NCBI GenBank assembly: GCA_963981505.1
Contig: CAXCEI010000018.1
Coordinates: forward strand, 1-31,586
Direction of reading: 5' to 3'
Length of the DNA: 31,586 nt
Source: OPU3-GD-OMZ sp001901525
Lineage (GTDB): Bacteria > Pseudomonadota > Gammaproteobacteria > Methylococcales > Methylomonadaceae
The position numbers were made by a program, and so were the translations under genes. This document shows positions 23,740 to 31,586 of the stretch, one piece after another (position 1 is the stretch's first letter; the number at the start of each line of letters is the position of its first letter). The notes beneath the pieces were generated by a model. It saw only the letters and a list, made by a program, of their open reading frames with translations. It did not search any database and had not been told where the DNA came from.

Positions 23740-26031
23740 ATGTCTGAAAGCCGTAGTAAATTAATGCTGGTTTTAAAATATGGTGTTGACCACCCTTATC
23801 GTACAATTATAGTCACTTTACTGACTCTGGTGGTTTTGTCATTAGGGATTAAGGGGCTTGGCTTTAGAAATGATTATCAAGTTTTTTTTGGCCCGGACAA
23901 TCCACAGTTACAAGTCTTTGAAAAGATACAAAAGACATACGATAGAAATGATAATGTCTTGTTTGTTGTGGAGCCAGAATCAGGAACTATTTTTGATAAA
24001 AACACACTGCTGGCGATTCAGTCTTTAACGACCTCAGCGTGGCAGTTACCTTATGCAAGCCGTGTTGATTCGGTCACGAATTTTCAACATACGATTGCAA
24101 AAGAGGATGATTTAGTGGTGGCAGATTTAGTCTTAAATCCACAGCAAATGAATCAGCAAGCATTGGCAAGCGTCAAGAAGGTCGCGCTTTCAGAACCCTT
24201 ATTGGTAAATCGTTTGGTCTCAACGAGTGGCCATGTTGGTGGTGTCAATGTGACGCTTCAGTTGCCTGATAAATCAGCGCAGGCCTCATTTGAAGTTGCT
24301 AAAAAAGTTAGAGAGTTGGCCGCTGAAATAGAACAGCAAAACCCGGGTCTTCGTTTGCATTTGAGTGGGATGGTTATGATGAATAATGCCTTTGGTGAGG
24401 CAGCCATGCAGGATAATAAAACGCTGGTACCCTTGATGTATGGCATTGTTTTTATAACCTTACTGTTGTTCTTCCGGTCAGTGATGGCGACGCTGGCAGT
24501 CGGGGTCATTATTTTAGGTGCCATTTTTCCTGCAATGGGCATTGCCGGTTGGTTGGGGTGGTATTTAACCCCAACATCGGCAATAGCACCCACTATTATT
24601 CTGACTATGACGGTGGCTGATTGCGTGCATTTTTTGGTGACGCAATTTCATTTAATGCGTGAAGGAATGTCTAAAAAAGACGCTGTTCTGGAAAGTCTAC
24701 GGATAAACTTTAAGCCCATATTCTTAACCAGTGTGACAACGGTCATCGGTTTTTTGAGTATGAATTTTAGTGATGCGCCCCCTTTTCGAGATTTAGGGAA
24801 CATGGTGGCTATTGGTGTTACATTGGCATTTATTTTGACGGTTATTTTACTACCGGCTTTGATTGTTTTGCTTCCTATTCGTAAAAAGGCAGGGTCAGAA
24901 GCGAGTCGGGTGATTATGGGTTGTTTAGCGGACCTTGTTATTCGTTATCGACGGGTATTGCTGGTTATTAATACGGTCTTAGCGGTGGTGTTAATTTGTT
25001 TTGCGCCGCAAAATGAATTGAATGATGAGTTTGTTAAGTATTTTGATGAGACCGTAGAGTTTCGACAAGCCACTGAATTTTTAACTGAAAATATGGGCGG
25101 TATTTATTCCATTGAGGTGGTTGTTGAGTCCGGTGATGAAGGCGGAATTAATGAGCCCGCTTATTTATTGGCGGTAGCAGATTTGGTCGACTGGTTTCAC
25201 AAGCAATCCGAAGTCGTTCATGTGAATACTTTGGTGGATACCTATAAACGCCTGAGTAAGAATATGCATGGGGATAATGATGCCTGGTTTATCTTGCCTG
25301 ATGAGCGCAATTTAGCGGCACAGTATTTGTTGCTTTATGAGATGTCACTGCCGTATGGTTTGGATTTAAATAATCAAGTTAATATTAATAAATCAGGAAG
25401 TCGTTTAATTGTCAGTTTAAAAGATTTAAGTTCCAATCAAATGTTAGCTTTTGAGCAACGTACAAGGCTATGGGTTGAAACGCATTTGCCCATCTATAGT
25501 GTGGAGGCAACCAGCCCTACATTAATGTTTTCCCATATTGGTAAGCGCAATATTATTCGGATGATGGGCGGCACTTTTTGTGCTTTAATTTTGATTTCCA
25601 TGATTCTAATGATTGCGTTTAAATCAATTCGATTAGGGTTGGTGAGCTTAGTGCCTAATTTAATCCCTGCGGGCGTTGCATTTGGCTTATGGTATTTTAT
25701 TGATGGCAGAATTGGTTTGGGATTATCAGTGGTCACGGGTTTAACCTTGGGTATTGTTGTTGATGATACGGTTCATTTTATTAGTAAGTATCGCTTCGCC
25801 AGACAAGAGCGACAGATGTCGCAGGAAGATGCTGTACGCTATGCTTTTTCAACGGTAGGTGTGGCTTTATGGATTACCTCGGTTGTGCTCGTCAGTGGTT
25901 TTGCTATTTTAACGCTCTCACACTTTACAATGAATTCAACGATGGGCTTTATGACGGCAATGACAATAACCGTCGCCTTAGTAATGGATTTGTTATTTTT
26001 ACCCCCTTTATTAATGCGCATGGGAAAATGA
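23740..26031 (+). CDS. MMPL/RND superfamily exporter
   Basis: An inner-membrane transporter of 763 residues with the internal duplication of the RND family. Each half has one transmembrane helix, a large periplasmic domain, then five helices. The helix-4 regions carry the MMPL/SSD-type motifs VADCVHFL (~291-298) and VDDTVHF (~673-679), whose acidic residues are the likely proton pathway. It lacks the length and features of drug-type AcrB proteins (~1030 residues) and is closer to lipid or hopanoid exporters. Its TGA overlaps the next gene's ATG (ATGA), tying it to a LolA-like carrier. Substrate is unknown; a lipid or hydrophobic compound is inferred. The ribosome-binding site before ATG 23740 is weak. 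Confidence 0.92.
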   Translation: MSESRSKLMLVLKYGVDHPYRTIIVTLLTLVVLSLGIKGLGFRNDYQVFFGPDNPQLQVFEKIQKTYDRNDNVLFVVEPESGTIFDKNTLLAIQSLTTSAWQLPYASRVDSVTNFQHTIAKEDDLVVADLVLNPQQMNQQALASVKKVALSEPLLVNRLVSTSGHVGGVNVTLQLPDKSAQASFEVAKKVRELAAEIEQQNPGLRLHLSGMVMMNNAFGEAAMQDNKTLVPLMYGIVFITLLLFFRSVMATLAVGVIILGAIFPAMGIAGWLGWYLTPTSAIAPTIILTMTVADCVHFLVTQFHLMREGMSKKDAVLESLRINFKPIFLTSVTTVIGFLSMNFSDAPPFRDLGNMVAIGVTLAFILTVILLPALIVLLPIRKKAGSEASRVIMGCLADLVIRYRRVLLVINTVLAVVLICFAPQNELNDEFVKYFDETVEFRQATEFLTENMGGIYSIEVVVESGDEGGINEPAYLLAVADLVDWFHKQSEVVHVNTLVDTYKRLSKNMHGDNDAWFILPDERNLAAQYLLLYEMSLPYGLDLNNQVNINKSGSRLIVSLKDLSSNQMLAFEQRTRLWVETHLPIYSVEATSPTLMFSHIGKRNIIRMMGGTFCALILISMILMIAFKSIRLGLVSLVPNLIPAGVAFGLWYFIDGRIGLGLSVVTGLTLGIVVDDTVHFISKYRFARQERQMSQEDAVRYAFSTVGVALWITSVVLVSGFAILTLSHFTMNSTMGFMTAMTITVALVMDLLFLPPLLMRMGK

Positions 26032-26813
26032 TAAAACAATTACTATTCATAACAGTTTTTTGGATGCTTTCGAATGCGGCGAGTGCCATTGAGGCAATAA
26101 ATTCCCGTGGCTTAGAAATTATAACGGAAGTGGATCGTCGCGATACCGGTTTTGGGGACGTACAAATGGATATGGTGATGATCCTGAGAAACAAATCCGG
26201 GGCTGAAAGTTTGCGCAGTTTGTCGATGAAAACACTGGAGATTATCGGTGACGGCGATAAGAGTTTAACGATTTTTGATCGACCGAGAGATATTAAAGGA
26301 ACGGCTTTTTTGAGTTTCACCCATCCGTTAACGGCGGATGAGCAATGGTTATATTTGCCGGCATTAAAGCGAGTAAAACGTATTTCCTCAAGCAATAAGT
26401 CAGGACCTTTTTTGGGTAGTGAGTATGCTTTTGAGGATTTAACGTCGTTTGAAATTCCAAAGTTTAGTTACCGTTTTATCCGTGCAGAGAGTTATCAGGA
26501 GCGCCCCTGTTTTGTGCTTGAATTTATTCCCCAATACCGGTATTCAGGTTATACCCGAGAACAGGTATGGATTGATAGTGAGCGATATATTCCGGTTAAG
26601 ATAGATTATTATGACCGTAAGGATGCGTTACTTAAAACGTTAATCTATCAAGGTTATCAGCAGTATTTAAAGCAGTTTTGGCGGGCGGATGGAATGGTTA
26701 TGACCAATCATCAGACCGGTAAAAGTACAGAGTTGATTAATAAAAACTATCAGTTTCAGCAAGGACTGGGTGGGCGAGATTTTGATCGTAATACGTTAAA
26801 GCGTGCGCGTTAA
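26028..26813 (+). CDS. LolA-like outer-membrane lipoprotein-sorting protein
   Basis: Periplasmic carrier protein of 261 residues, with a signal peptide (MIKQLLFITVFWMLSNAASA). The fold is of the LolA/LppX type found next to MMPL transporters: a half-open beta-barrel with the family segments FDRPRDIKGTAFLSF, DEQWLYLPALKRVKRISSSN, GPFLGSEYAFEDL and EQVWIDSERYIPVKIDYYD. Such proteins hold lipid or lipid-anchored cargo in a hydrophobic cavity. The open frame extends to 25869, but that part lies inside the MMPL gene. The ATG at 26028 overlaps the MMPL stop and starts the signal peptide. It probably receives substrate from the MMPL protein. Confidence 0.92.
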   Translation: MIKQLLFITVFWMLSNAASAIEAINSRGLEIITEVDRRDTGFGDVQMDMVMILRNKSGAESLRSLSMKTLEIIGDGDKSLTIFDRPRDIKGTAFLSFTHPLTADEQWLYLPALKRVKRISSSNKSGPFLGSEYAFEDLTSFEIPKFSYRFIRAESYQERPCFVLEFIPQYRYSGYTREQVWIDSERYIPVKIDYYDRKDALLKTLIYQGYQQYLKQFWRADGMVMTNHQTGKSTELINKNYQFQQGLGGRDFDRNTLKRAR

Positions 26814-26884
26814 CGTCTTTTCTAGCGGGGTCTTGTTTTTGTTCTGGGCAGCCCTGTTTCTAAATAACCCCATAGCTTCGTTGA

Positions 26885-28096
26885 ATGAATAAGAATGCCA
26901 TGATGTGCACTCAACGAGTGCTTTTTTGGGTATTGATAGTACTCCCTGTTAAGTCACTGTTAGCATGGGAGGTTTCAGGCTATGGCGGCATTGAAAGTTT
27001 AGGCTTTTGGGAGTCGCCCTTAGAAAACCAGCAACAGAGTCATTATCTGTCAGCAGTGGTGGAGGCGGAATTTTATCACGAGTGGGATAACGGCCGCGAA
27101 AGTCTTGTTTTTGTCCCGTTTTTCAGGTGGTCGGAACATGATGGCCGGCGGACTCATTTTGATATTAGGGAATTAAATTGGTTAAAAGTCGCTGACTATT
27201 GGGAGTTAAGGGTTGGGATTCGTAAAGAGTTCTGGGGGGTTACTGAATCCCAGCATTTAGTTGATATTATTAATCAAACTGACAGGGTTGAGAATTCAGA
27301 TACTGAGGATAAATTAGGTCAACCGATGATTAATTTGGCTTTAATTGACCCACAGGGCGGAACACTTGATTTATTTTTGTTAACAGGCTTTAGAGAGGCT
27401 GTTTTTCCAGGATTTCAAGGACGGTTACGCTTCAGTCCACGAGTAAATACCGAACAGGCCCATTATGACTCTGAGGGGTTTGAACGACATCTTGCAGTTG
27501 CGGCAAGATATGTGCGATCGGTGGATCAATGGGATTTTGCGCTGTCATTTTTTCATGGCACTAGCCGGACACCACGGTTTTTAAGGACAAAAAATAGTAA
27601 TGGTGACGATCAATTCACAGCTTATTATGAACAAATCAACCAAGCTGGGCTAGAACTTCAGTTGACCGATGAGAATTGGCTATGGAAGTTAGAGTCCATT
27701 GTTCGAGAAGGTCAGGGGCAGACTTATTTTGCTGGAACAGGCGGCTTAGAATATACCTGGTTTAATGTTTTTAGCAACGGCGCTGATTTTGGCGTGTTAG
27801 TGGAATACATGTATGACAGTCGGGGATTTAATGCGCCGGTTTTTTATCAGGACGATATTATGGCGGGTTTTCGATTAACGCTGAATGATATACAAAGTAG
27901 TGAGTTGCTGGCCGGTATGATTATTGACCGTCGTCGACGAACCCAGTCATACAGTATTGAGGCCAGTCGTCGGTTGGGGGATAGTTGGAAAATGGCGCTC
28001 GAATTGAGAGTGTTAACACAAGTTGCAGAGAGTGATTTTTCTTATAGCTTACGAAAAGATGATCAATTACGGTTTGAGTTGAGTTACCATTTTTAA
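26885..28096 (+). CDS. Outer-membrane beta-barrel protein of the MMPL module
   Basis: 403 residues with a signal peptide (hydrophobic VLFWVLIVLPVKSLLA, cleavage before WEVSGYGG). A run of amphipathic beta-strands follows, and the C-terminus is aromatic (ELSYHF), the usual BAM-recognition ending of outer-membrane barrels. The segment RVGIRKEFWGVTESQHLVDIINQTD, followed by LGQPM and DLFLLTGFREAVFPG, resembles DUF1302/alginate-export-type barrels, which also occur with MMPL transporters. It is 71 bases after the LolA-like gene. It is the likely outer-membrane exit or acceptor of that route. Ribosome binding before ATG 26885 is poor, and ATGs a few codons in (26900, 26903) are alternatives. Confidence 0.85.
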   Translation: MNKNAMMCTQRVLFWVLIVLPVKSLLAWEVSGYGGIESLGFWESPLENQQQSHYLSAVVEAEFYHEWDNGRESLVFVPFFRWSEHDGRRTHFDIRELNWLKVADYWELRVGIRKEFWGVTESQHLVDIINQTDRVENSDTEDKLGQPMINLALIDPQGGTLDLFLLTGFREAVFPGFQGRLRFSPRVNTEQAHYDSEGFERHLAVAARYVRSVDQWDFALSFFHGTSRTPRFLRTKNSNGDDQFTAYYEQINQAGLELQLTDENWLWKLESIVREGQGQTYFAGTGGLEYTWFNVFSNGADFGVLVEYMYDSRGFNAPVFYQDDIMAGFRLTLNDIQSSELLAGMIIDRRRRTQSYSIEASRRLGDSWKMALELRVLTQVAESDFSYSLRKDDQLRFELSYHF

Positions 28097-28108
28097 GGTG
28101 GGTTTTTC

Positions 28109-28381
28109 TTAGTGGATTTTAAAATGAGGGGATGCAATTGCATCGGGTAGGGTTTGGGTGCTGACCTGACTAACGTGGGCTGAGTCGGGGCCTTGGTGAC
28201 ACCAGTTTATAAATTTTTCCATGTCTGTTTGCTCGCCGGAGGCATCTATTTCTACGCGGCCATCCGCACAATTGCGTACCCAGCCGGTAATGCCAAAGCG
28301 ATGGGCTTTTTTCTGGGTGCTGACTCTAAAGAAAACACCTTGAACGTGCCCGGAGATGTAAATCTTTAAATGTTGTTTGAT
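28109..28381 (-). CDS. acyP: Acylphosphatase with an apparent ATC start codon
   Basis: Small cytoplasmic enzyme hydrolysing acyl phosphates, about 90 residues (the family norm). I translated the - strand directly. It reads IYISGHVQGVFFRVSTQ, with the catalytic Arg in FFR, then GITGWVRNCADGRVEI, with the catalytic Asn in VRNCADG, and ends ASPHFKIH. The frame has no ATG, GTG or TTG between the upstream in-frame stop and the conserved domain. The best start is the ATC at 28381, preceded by GAGGA (28387-28391) with a 5-base gap; ATC at 28384 and an upstream CTG are alternatives. It lies 34 bases after the FKBP gene and is probably co-transcribed with it. Confidence 0.85.
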   Translation of the reverse strand: MKQHLKIYISGHVQGVFFRVSTQKKAHRFGITGWVRNCADGRVEIDASGEQTDMEKFINWCHQGPDSAHVSQVSTQTLPDAIASPHFKIH

Positions 28382-28415
28382 GATTTTCCTCAGATGAGGG
28401 TTAAAAGCTAAGACA

Positions 28416-28895
28416 TCAGTGGATGCGGATTAATTCAACGTCGAATATCAGGGTGGCATCCGGTTCAATATCAGCGCCTGCACCCTGACTGCCATAGGCC
28501 AATTCTGAAGGAATAAATAATCGGTATTTAGCACCGGTTTTCATGAGTTGCAGACCCTCTGTCCAACCGGGAATAACATTGGCCAGAGAGATGGTTAGTG
28601 GGTGGCCTCGGTTATAGGAACTGTCAAAGATATCGCCATCAAGGGTACTGCCTTGATAGTGTACGGTGATTTTATCGGTGGCTACGGGTCGTTCTCCGGC
28701 GCCTTCTGTCAGTATTTGGTATTGCAGTCCTGAGGGTGTGGTTTTTACGCCCTCTTGTTTTGCATTATTGACCAGAAAGGTTTCTCCCGCTACACGATTG
28801 GCCTCGCCTGACGGGCTTTTGCTAAGCGTGTGCAAGGCTAATCCGCACAACAGGAGTATGACTAGGGTGACGAGTAAATAAGGGGAAATACGCAT
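28416..28895 (-). CDS. FKBP-type peptidyl-prolyl isomerase, membrane-anchored or periplasmic
   Basis: 159 residues. An N-terminal hydrophobic segment (PYLLVTLVILLLCGLAL, residues ~5-21) with no obvious cleavage site suggests an anchor. A short linker follows, and then one FKBP domain (~55-157) with the segments TVHYQGSTLDGDIFDSSYNRG, VIPGWTEGLQLMKTGAKYRL, IPSELAYGSQG and LIFDVELI. The active-site aromatic and Asp residues of the fold are kept (Y, D, F, W, Y). It assists folding by cis-trans prolyl isomerisation, here probably in the periplasm. Acylphosphatase follows on the same strand. Confidence 0.93.
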   Translation of the reverse strand: MRISPYLLVTLVILLLCGLALHTLSKSPSGEANRVAGETFLVNNAKQEGVKTTPSGLQYQILTEGAGERPVATDKITVHYQGSTLDGDIFDSSYNRGHPLTISLANVIPGWTEGLQLMKTGAKYRLFIPSELAYGSQGAGADIEPDATLIFDVELIRIH

Positions 28896-29104
28896 AGTAA
28901 TATCATATTAAAGGGAACAGTTAATGGTATCAAAAATGAGTGGTTATCCTAAAATGAATTTATCATTATGGGCTCGTTTTTGACTGTTGAATGATCGCAT
29001 GGGGTTGGCTGCAATAGTAATAGCTCCGGATTAACCTATACTTGGGAATTATTTGTGTTGCTACAAGCAATGTCAATACGGCTGGTTTATGAGGAGGGTG
29101 TGCA

Positions 29105-29677
29105 ATGAAGAAAAGGTCAGAACGATTCGTTTTGGGTTCCTCAGGGTGTATTAAGGCGGGGGCAAAAGAATTATTTTTTAATGTTAAAAATATGTCTACG
29201 ACTGGACTTTTAATTGAGGTTAAGGATAATTATCAGATAAAATCTGAAAATGAATTTGATATGTTCGTGGGCGGTAAAAATTGTGATATTAATTTCCATG
29301 TTTTTAACCCCGACGTGTCAGGCGTTGCAAAAGTCGTTGACGTAGCGTTAGCCAAGGGACGACTGATTATTTCATTAAAGTTTTCTGTGATTAATTTTGA
29401 AGACGGTTTTATGGTTTTTAAACGCCGCTTACCTCGAAAAGAAACACAGGTTCAAGGGCAGTTGTATTGTCACAAGCAATGGTATTCTTTTATCAGTGAT
29501 GACATCAGTTTGAATGGTTTGTCAGTTAAGATAGATGTTCCGTGTCCTGTGAGCGAGGGTGAACGGGTTACTCTTGAAGTACCCACGTTAAGTTTTTGCG
29601 GTTCTGCCCGGGTGAAGTGGTCGGCCCCCGAGGACTGTCGACTAGGGGTTGAGTATATCAACTTGACCCATAATTAG
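29105..29677 (+). CDS. Tandem PilZ-like protein, possible c-di-GMP receptor
   Basis: 190 residues that read as two PilZ-type halves. The first has a basic N-terminus (KKRSER, residues 2-7) and N-x-S-x-x-G at 29-34 (NMSTTG). The second has R-x-x-x-R at 107-111 (RRLPR) and D-x-S-x-x-G at 133-138 (DISLNG), the c-di-GMP contact motifs of PilZ domains. The second half keeps both motifs properly; the first is degenerate in its arginine motif. No signal peptide or membrane segment. The ATG at 29105 has GAGGAGGG upstream. Targets are unknown; motility, exopolysaccharide or pili are typical. Confidence 0.8.
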   Translation: MKKRSERFVLGSSGCIKAGAKELFFNVKNMSTTGLLIEVKDNYQIKSENEFDMFVGGKNCDINFHVFNPDVSGVAKVVDVALAKGRLIISLKFSVINFEDGFMVFKRRLPRKETQVQGQLYCHKQWYSFISDDISLNGLSVKIDVPCPVSEGERVTLEVPTLSFCGSARVKWSAPEDCRLGVEYINLTHN

Positions 29678-29732
29678 GTATTTACTGATAATCAGAATAC
29701 GGTTCAGGTAGCGTTCAAAAAATAGGATTGTT

Positions 29733-30176
29733 TTGAGTAAATTATTTAAATTTAAATGGCCGCCCAAACGTATTATTTATGACCGCGATGGCCTAAGGCC
29801 TTATATGGTTCGTTATTACTTGGCCTTCCGTGGAAAGGAGGGTTTGCAACAGAATAGTCAGCCGGTTCCCTTTAATATATACCTTCATCATATTTTATTA
29901 TCTGATGAACCGGTATTCCATGACCACCCCTGGAACTGGGCTACATTGGTTCTAAAAGGGGGCTATTTTGAAACAACGCCTGCGGGTCGGTTTTGGCGTG
30001 GTCCCGGTTCCTTCCGGATCGCCAAAGCAACGGAAATACATTATTTGGAGATTAATGCAGGCCAGCCGTGTTGGACGTTATTTATGAGGGGACAATCGAA
30101 GCGTGTTTGGGGGTTTGTTACGGCTAAAGGCTGGCTTGATTATAAAGCCTATTTGGCGCAAAGAAAGGGATCATGA
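29733..30176 (+). CDS. Cupin-like protein of unknown function
   Basis: 147 residues with no signal peptide. A cupin-type metal motif is visible: H63-D-H65-P-W followed by LKGGYFE (E80), then H103 in a second motif (RIAKATEIHYLEIN). This gives the His/His/Glu/His set that binds Fe, Mn or Ni in many cupins. The reaction cannot be told. It starts at TTG 29733 with AGGA 5 bases upstream; no in-frame ATG comes earlier. It follows the PilZ gene by 55 bases. Its stop is one base from the stop of the convergent SulP gene. Confidence 0.72.
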   Translation: MSKLFKFKWPPKRIIYDRDGLRPYMVRYYLAFRGKEGLQQNSQPVPFNIYLHHILLSDEPVFHDHPWNWATLVLKGGYFETTPAGRFWRGPGSFRIAKATEIHYLEINAGQPCWTLFMRGQSKRVWGFVTAKGWLDYKAYLAQRKGS

Positions 30177-30177
30177 A

Positions 30178-31586
30178 TTAGTTCTTTGAGCGTTTTTTTG
30201 AGAGGGGTGTATGTTGCTCGATATCGAGCTGCTCAAAACTTTCTACCACATGCTCGGGTTGGATTAACTGTGGGATTATTTTCATTTTTTCCAGTCGGCG
30301 TTGCAGGGGGACATTTAACCCAACAATATAGACTTCATGGGAGTCAACAAGGTGTTGTAAGGTTTCCTCTAAAGTGTAGATTCCGCTGTGGTCTAAATAA
30401 TACACCTGACTCAGATCAAAAATTATATGCTTGCTGTCAACAGGAATAGTTCGGATGACCTTAACGAAAGCCTGGGTATTCCCGAAAAACAAGGGGCCTT
30501 GGATGGTGTTGAGTGCGACGGTGTGGCCATTTAAATCAACAAAAGTCTCCATAGTGAATTTTTCAGCGGTCCAGTCCGCTATTTTTTTCATAAAGATAAA
30601 AGCGGCAAAAATCAGACCAATGGCGACAGCATAAACCAGTTGCCAGAAAACGGTTAATAACAGCACGGTCAGTAATACCGTTTTATCAGACCAGCGCATT
30701 AAAGGAAGTTCCCGTAACCCTTTGTAATCGATGACGCCAAACCCGACAGTAATTAAGACACCTGAGAGCACGGCCATGGGTATTTGTGAAGCCATAGGCC
30801 CTAAGGCAATTAAGATAATAAATAAAAATACGCCGGCAATCATGCCGGAGAGCCGTGTTTTTCCACCGGCTTGAATATTGACGACGGTACGAATAGTCGC
30901 CCCTGCGCCGGGGATGCCGGAAAAAAAGGCAGCGATGGTATTACCAATACCCTGACCAATGAGTTCACGGTTAGGATCGTGTTGGGTTTTGGTTAAGTTA
31001 TCGGCAACAAGGGATGTTAATAATGAGTCTACAACGCCTAATAATGAGAGTATGAAGGCGGTTAACACGTAAGGAAAGAGGGCTGTTATGTCAAATCCGG
31101 TAATGATTTCACTGTGAAATGAAGGAAATCCCGCTTGTATCGGTGTTATCGGCGTGTATTCAATACCCATCATGACAGCAGCGGCACTAACGCTAATTAC
31201 AGCGACTAGCGCACTGGGTACCAGTCTGGTTATTCTAGGAAAAAGGTAAATGATTAGAATAGTGTTAAGGCAGAGTGTTATCTCTGTGGGATGGATATTT
31301 TTAAGAGCATGGGGAGTAAATTTCAAACTGCCAATAACGCCTTTACTTTGTCTCCCAGCGAGTCCTTTGGCTTCATCTTGAATAGCCTGGGGTGTGACTA
31401 GGTCGGCTTGCTGGATAGTTTCGTGGAATTCTTCTAACACTAAAAGCCCTTTTTCTTCTTCAACGGATAGGATTTTATCTAATAAGATATGCTCAGCCAT
31501 GGGCAAGTTTTCTTGGATGACTTCCGGGTCATTGACAGGGTTATAGCCGATTGCCGGGAGCAGTTGGGTAATTAGAATAATGATAC
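30178..31586 (-). CDS. SulP family anion transporter with STAS domain (5' end cut by window)
   Basis: The frame stays open through the right edge (about 468 residues in view, typical full length 550-600), so the N-terminal helices lie outside the window. The visible part holds SulP membrane segments, including SLLGVVDSLLTSLVADNLT, GQGIGNTIAAFFSGIPGAGATIRTVVNIQAGGKTRLSG and VLITVGFGVIDYKGL. It ends in a C-terminal STAS domain (~residues 350-445), including the YYLDHSG loop. The family carries sulfate, bicarbonate or related anions by H+/Na+ symport or exchange; the substrate here is not determinable. A TTG at 31506 could be read as a start, but the sequence upstream (IIILITQLLPAIG) continues the protein. 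Confidence 0.92.
   Translation of the reverse strand, partial: IIILITQLLPAIGYNPVNDPEVIQENLPMAEHILLDKILSVEEEKGLLVLEEFHETIQQADLVTPQAIQDEAKGLAGRQSKGVIGSLKFTPHALKNIHPTEITLCLNTILIIYLFPRITRLVPSALVAVISVSAAAVMMGIEYTPITPIQAGFPSFHSEIITGFDITALFPYVLTAFILSLLGVVDSLLTSLVADNLTKTQHDPNRELIGQGIGNTIAAFFSGIPGAGATIRTVVNIQAGGKTRLSGMIAGVFLFIILIALGPMASQIPMAVLSGVLITVGFGVIDYKGLRELPLMRWSDKTVLLTVLLLTVFWQLVYAVAIGLIFAAFIFMKKIADWTAEKFTMETFVDLNGHTVALNTIQGPLFFGNTQAFVKVIRTIPVDSKHIIFDLSQVYYLDHSGIYTLEETLQHLVDSHEVYIVGLNVPLQRRLEKMKIIPQLIQPEHVVESFEQLDIEQHTPLSKKRSKN

Noticed and set aside
25949..26395. 148-codon frame on the - strand across the MMPL and LolA-like genes
   Set aside because: It lies antisense to two clearly real overlapping genes and has no recognisable content.
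1..31586. CRISPR arrays, tRNA or rRNA genes, insertion sequences, prophage or toxin-antitoxin genes
   Set aside because: Read through on both strands; no regularly spaced repeats, cloverleaf-like sequences, transposase or integrase motifs were found.

Overview
The window looks like chromosomal DNA from a gammaproteobacterium. The evidence is the gene neighbourhoods: pdxA-rsmA, purM next to a DUF2066 protein, and a class I fumarase. The moderate-to-low GC content and overall gene set suggest a methylotroph/methanotroph-type or related environmental lineage, but I cannot fix the genus from sequence alone. I see no tRNA, rRNA, CRISPR array, insertion sequence or phage gene. It is nearly all protein-coding core or niche metabolism.

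Region 1 (about 160-13257) is a complete nitrogen-scavenging locus for urea on the + strand. It starts with an outer-membrane porin that has its own terminator. A long regulatory gap follows, containing a very good sigma-54 promoter match. Then come the urea ABC transporter urtABCDE, a HupE/UreJ-type nickel permease candidate, and the full urease set ureDABC-EFG. The porin plausibly admits urea or small amides. UrtA binds urea in the periplasm and UrtBCDE import it. UreABC hydrolyse it to ammonia and CO2, and UreDEFG insert nickel. A terminator and a separate long inverted repeat sit between urtA and urtB, so the binding protein can be made in excess over the rest of the transcript.

Region 2 (about 13258-19766) contains a small secreted Ala/Pro/Glu-rich protein, a PerM/AI-2E family membrane protein, purM on the - strand, and a divergent DUF2066 protein. 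It also holds two tandem secreted paralogues of unknown function, and a class I [4Fe-4S] fumarase.

Region 3 (19782-23559) is a - strand block of pdxA, rsmA, a P-loop protein of unknown role, and a MetA-family homoserine acyltransferase.

Region 4 (23740-28096) is a + strand three-gene module: an MMPL/RND transporter, a LolA-like periplasmic carrier and an outer-membrane beta-barrel. Together they look like a trans-envelope lipid or hydrophobic-compound export route.

Region 5 (28109-31586) has a membrane-anchored FKBP and a small acylphosphatase on the - strand. The acylphosphatase has no in-frame ATG, GTG or TTG and apparently starts at ATC. A tandem-PilZ protein and a cupin-like protein follow on the + strand. 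Last is a SulP anion transporter on the - strand that runs off the right edge.

The best leads for new biology are the tandem secreted paralogues at 17204-18165, the P-loop partner of metA, the RND/LolA/barrel trio, the small low-complexity secreted protein, and the non-AUG acylphosphatase.
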